This document shows, one piece after another, positions 6,428-7,618 of a stretch of DNA of 7,618 nt. Where the stretch lies: the NCBI GenBank assembly GCA_028713875.1, contig JAQTNM010000071.1, positions 1 through 7,618 on the forward strand, read 5' to 3'. Numbering within the stretch: the stretch's first letter is position 1; every line of letters begins with the position of its first letter. The notes under the pieces are model-generated. The model had not been told where the DNA came from. It did not search any database and worked only from the letters and a program-made list of their open reading frames with translations. The stretch comes from Candidatus Omnitrophota bacterium (GTDB lineage: Bacteria > Omnitrophota > Gorgyraeia > Gygaellales > Profunditerraquicolaceae). Position numbers and translations under genes: made by a program.

Positions 6428-7408
6428 ATGGACTTGCTTTTCATGCGTCTTCTTTTTGTCATCATAAGTATGGTTATCGGTTTTCAGGCATTGGCAGGAG
6501 CGGATATGGAAATATGGGGCATCCTGGCCGGAGGTTTTGCAGCCCTTATCATAATCGTGCTTGAAATAGGCATGCGCAAGGTATCGGTAAAAGGGCTTTC
6601 CAGCGCGGTATTCGGACTGATATTGGGGTTGATTATGTCCAAGCTGGTGATTGACGCATTCAGCCTGGCGCCTATCCCCGCCAACGCCTTTTCCGTGATC
6701 AAGGTTTCTTTAACTCTGATTTTTTGTTATCTGGGCATGGTCATCGGATTGCGCGGGAAAGACGAGTTTAACATCATCATTCCTTACGTAAGGCTGCGGC
6801 GCCAGGACCAATCCGTGGAGAAGATCTTGCTTGATACCAGCGTCATTATCGACGGCCGAATAGTGGATATATGCAAGACAAAATTCCTGGAAGGCAAGAT
6901 CGTTGTGCCGCGTTTTGTCTTGAAGGAATTACAGCAGATAGCCGATTCCACCGATCCGATAAAGCGCCAGAGGGGTAGAAGGGGCCTGGAGATCCTGCAT
7001 ACGCTACAGAAAGAAAGCGGCCAGGATATCGCCCTGCATGAGGAGGACTTTCCGGAGATAAACGAGGTGGATGCCAAATTAGTTAAAATGGCCAAATTAC
7101 TGGAAGCCAAGATATTGACGATAGATTTTAATCTGAACCGCGTAGCTACCATCCAGGGCATCAAGGTCTTGAACATCAATGAGCTGGTCAATGCCTTAAG
7201 GCCAGTAGTGTTCCCGGGGGAAGAGATGACAGTGAAATTGATCAAAGAAGGCAAAGAGCACAGCCAGGCCATCGGTTACCTTGACGACGGCACAATGGTG
7301 GTGGTTGAGGATGCGCGTAAGTTTATCGGCCAGGAAGTAAAGGTCGCCGTCACTTCTGTCCTGCAGACGCAGGCGGGTAAAATGATCTTTACCAAGCTCC
7401 ATAAATAG
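6428..7408 (+). CDS. yacL: YacL-type membrane-anchored PIN/TRAM domain protein
   Basis: This is a membrane protein with a putative RNase domain, 326 residues long. Four hydrophobic helices lie near 4-23, 28-48, 56-76 and 87-108. They are followed by a cytoplasmic PIN domain (about 131-250) with the expected acidic cluster: Asp136 in LLDTSVIIDGR, Glu167, Asp215 in NEVDAKL and Asp233 in TIDFN. A C-terminal TRAM domain (about 258-326) probably binds RNA. This architecture matches Bacillus YacL. The PIN acidic residues are all present, so metal-dependent nuclease activity is plausible, but its substrate is unknown to me. It has its own strong ribosome binding site, in contrast to the coupled genes around it. 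Its neighbours radA (upstream) and ispD (downstream) match the Bacillus order except for a missing disA. Confidence 0.9.
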   Translation: MDLLFMRLLFVIISMVIGFQALAGADMEIWGILAGGFAALIIIVLEIGMRKVSVKGLSSAVFGLILGLIMSKLVIDAFSLAPIPANAFSVIKVSLTLIFCYLGMVIGLRGKDEFNIIIPYVRLRRQDQSVEKILLDTSVIIDGRIVDICKTKFLEGKIVVPRFVLKELQQIADSTDPIKRQRGRRGLEILHTLQKESGQDIALHEEDFPEINEVDAKLVKMAKLLEAKILTIDFNLNRVATIQGIKVLNINELVNALRPVVFPGEEMTVKLIKEGKEHSQAIGYLDDGTMVVVEDARKFIGQEVKVAVTSVLQTQAGKMIFTKLHK

Positions 7409-7409
7409 C

Positions 7410-7618
7410 ATGCACGTAACGGCAATTGTCCTTGCTGCAGGAAAGGGCTCAAGGTTCAATCCCGGGGTTTCAAAGCCATTATTCAGGATAGACTCCAAGC
7501 CTATTCTGATCTACAGTCTATTGGCTTTAAACAGGCACCCTTATATTAAAGATATTATCGTAGCGGTAAATCCTTTAAATAAGAAGAACGTAATCCGAAA
7601 GATAAAAGAATACCGTAT
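7410..7618 (+). CDS. ispD: 2-C-methyl-D-erythritol 4-phosphate cytidylyltransferase IspD, N-terminal part
   Basis: IspD transfers CMP from CTP to methylerythritol phosphate in the non-mevalonate isoprenoid pathway. Sixty-nine codons are visible before the window ends. The ATG at 7410 is one base after the preceding stop, with no clear Shine-Dalgarno, so coupling is likely. VTAIVLAAGKGSRF (3-16) is the nucleotide-binding loop of a sugar/polyol nucleotidyltransferase. SKPLFRIDSKPILIYSLLAL follows, and then a strand DIIVAVNP (48-55). The canonical IspD PKQ motif reads SKP here: the lysine (22) is kept but the glutamine is not. The fold alone would also allow another NTP-transferase. The position after yacL is what makes IspD the best call, possibly as an IspDF fusion that cannot be seen from here. 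Confidence 0.82.
   Translation, partial: MHVTAIVLAAGKGSRFNPGVSKPLFRIDSKPILIYSLLALNRHPYIKDIIVAVNPLNKKNVIRKIKEYR

Noticed and set aside
6784..7272. Antisense open frame opposite the PIN domain (162 codons)
   Set aside because: The + strand frame contains the complete PIN acidic cluster; the antisense frame shows no motif and no ribosome binding site.

Overview
The window reads as one dense, single-strand gene run from a Gram-negative-type (diderm) bacterium. All eight genes are on the + strand. The largest gap is 55 bases, and no stretch over 300 bases lacks a gene. The order is: 3' part of a type IV pilin-like gene, clpC, mlaE, mlaF, mlaD, radA, a yacL-type membrane PIN/TRAM gene, and the 5' part of ispD. 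The MlaEFD lipid transporter implies an outer membrane. The style of the pilin, the IspD N-terminus (SKPLFRI in place of the usual PKQ) and a short GGCGGAT hairpin resemble what I associate with Candidatus Omnitrophota (OP3). That assignment is inference from recalled family resemblance, and I hold it at about 0.5.

Region by region: bases 1-339 are the end of a pilin/pseudopilin whose prepilin leader and hydrophobic helix lie upstream. Bases 368-2782 encode a full-length ClpC unfoldase with both AAA+ modules and a ClpP-docking tripeptide. Bases 2786-4972 are a three-gene phospholipid-transport cassette (MlaE permease, MlaF ATPase, MlaD MCE protein). Bases 4969-6372 encode RadA/Sms, a recombination helicase. 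The 55-base gap after radA carries a short hairpin beside a perfect Shine-Dalgarno, and a second imperfect inverted repeat straddles the radA stop codon. Bases 6428-7408 encode the YacL-type PIN/TRAM protein. Bases 7410-7618 are the start of ispD (isoprenoid precursor synthesis), cut by the window edge.

How the genes fit together: clpC, radA, yacL and ispD in this order match the backbone of the well-known Bacillus cluster ctsR-mcsA-mcsB-clpC-radA-disA-yacL-ispD-ispF. Here the Mla cassette sits between clpC and radA, disA is missing between radA and yacL, and ctsR/mcsA/mcsB are not upstream of clpC. Translation looks organised in blocks. Strong Shine-Dalgarno sites precede clpC, mlaD and yacL. 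The genes mlaE, mlaF, radA and ispD start within a few bases of, or overlap, the preceding stop and have no clear Shine-Dalgarno, which suggests translational coupling. I saw no tRNA, rRNA, CRISPR array, insertion sequence or convincing rho-independent terminator, and no promoter I could defend.
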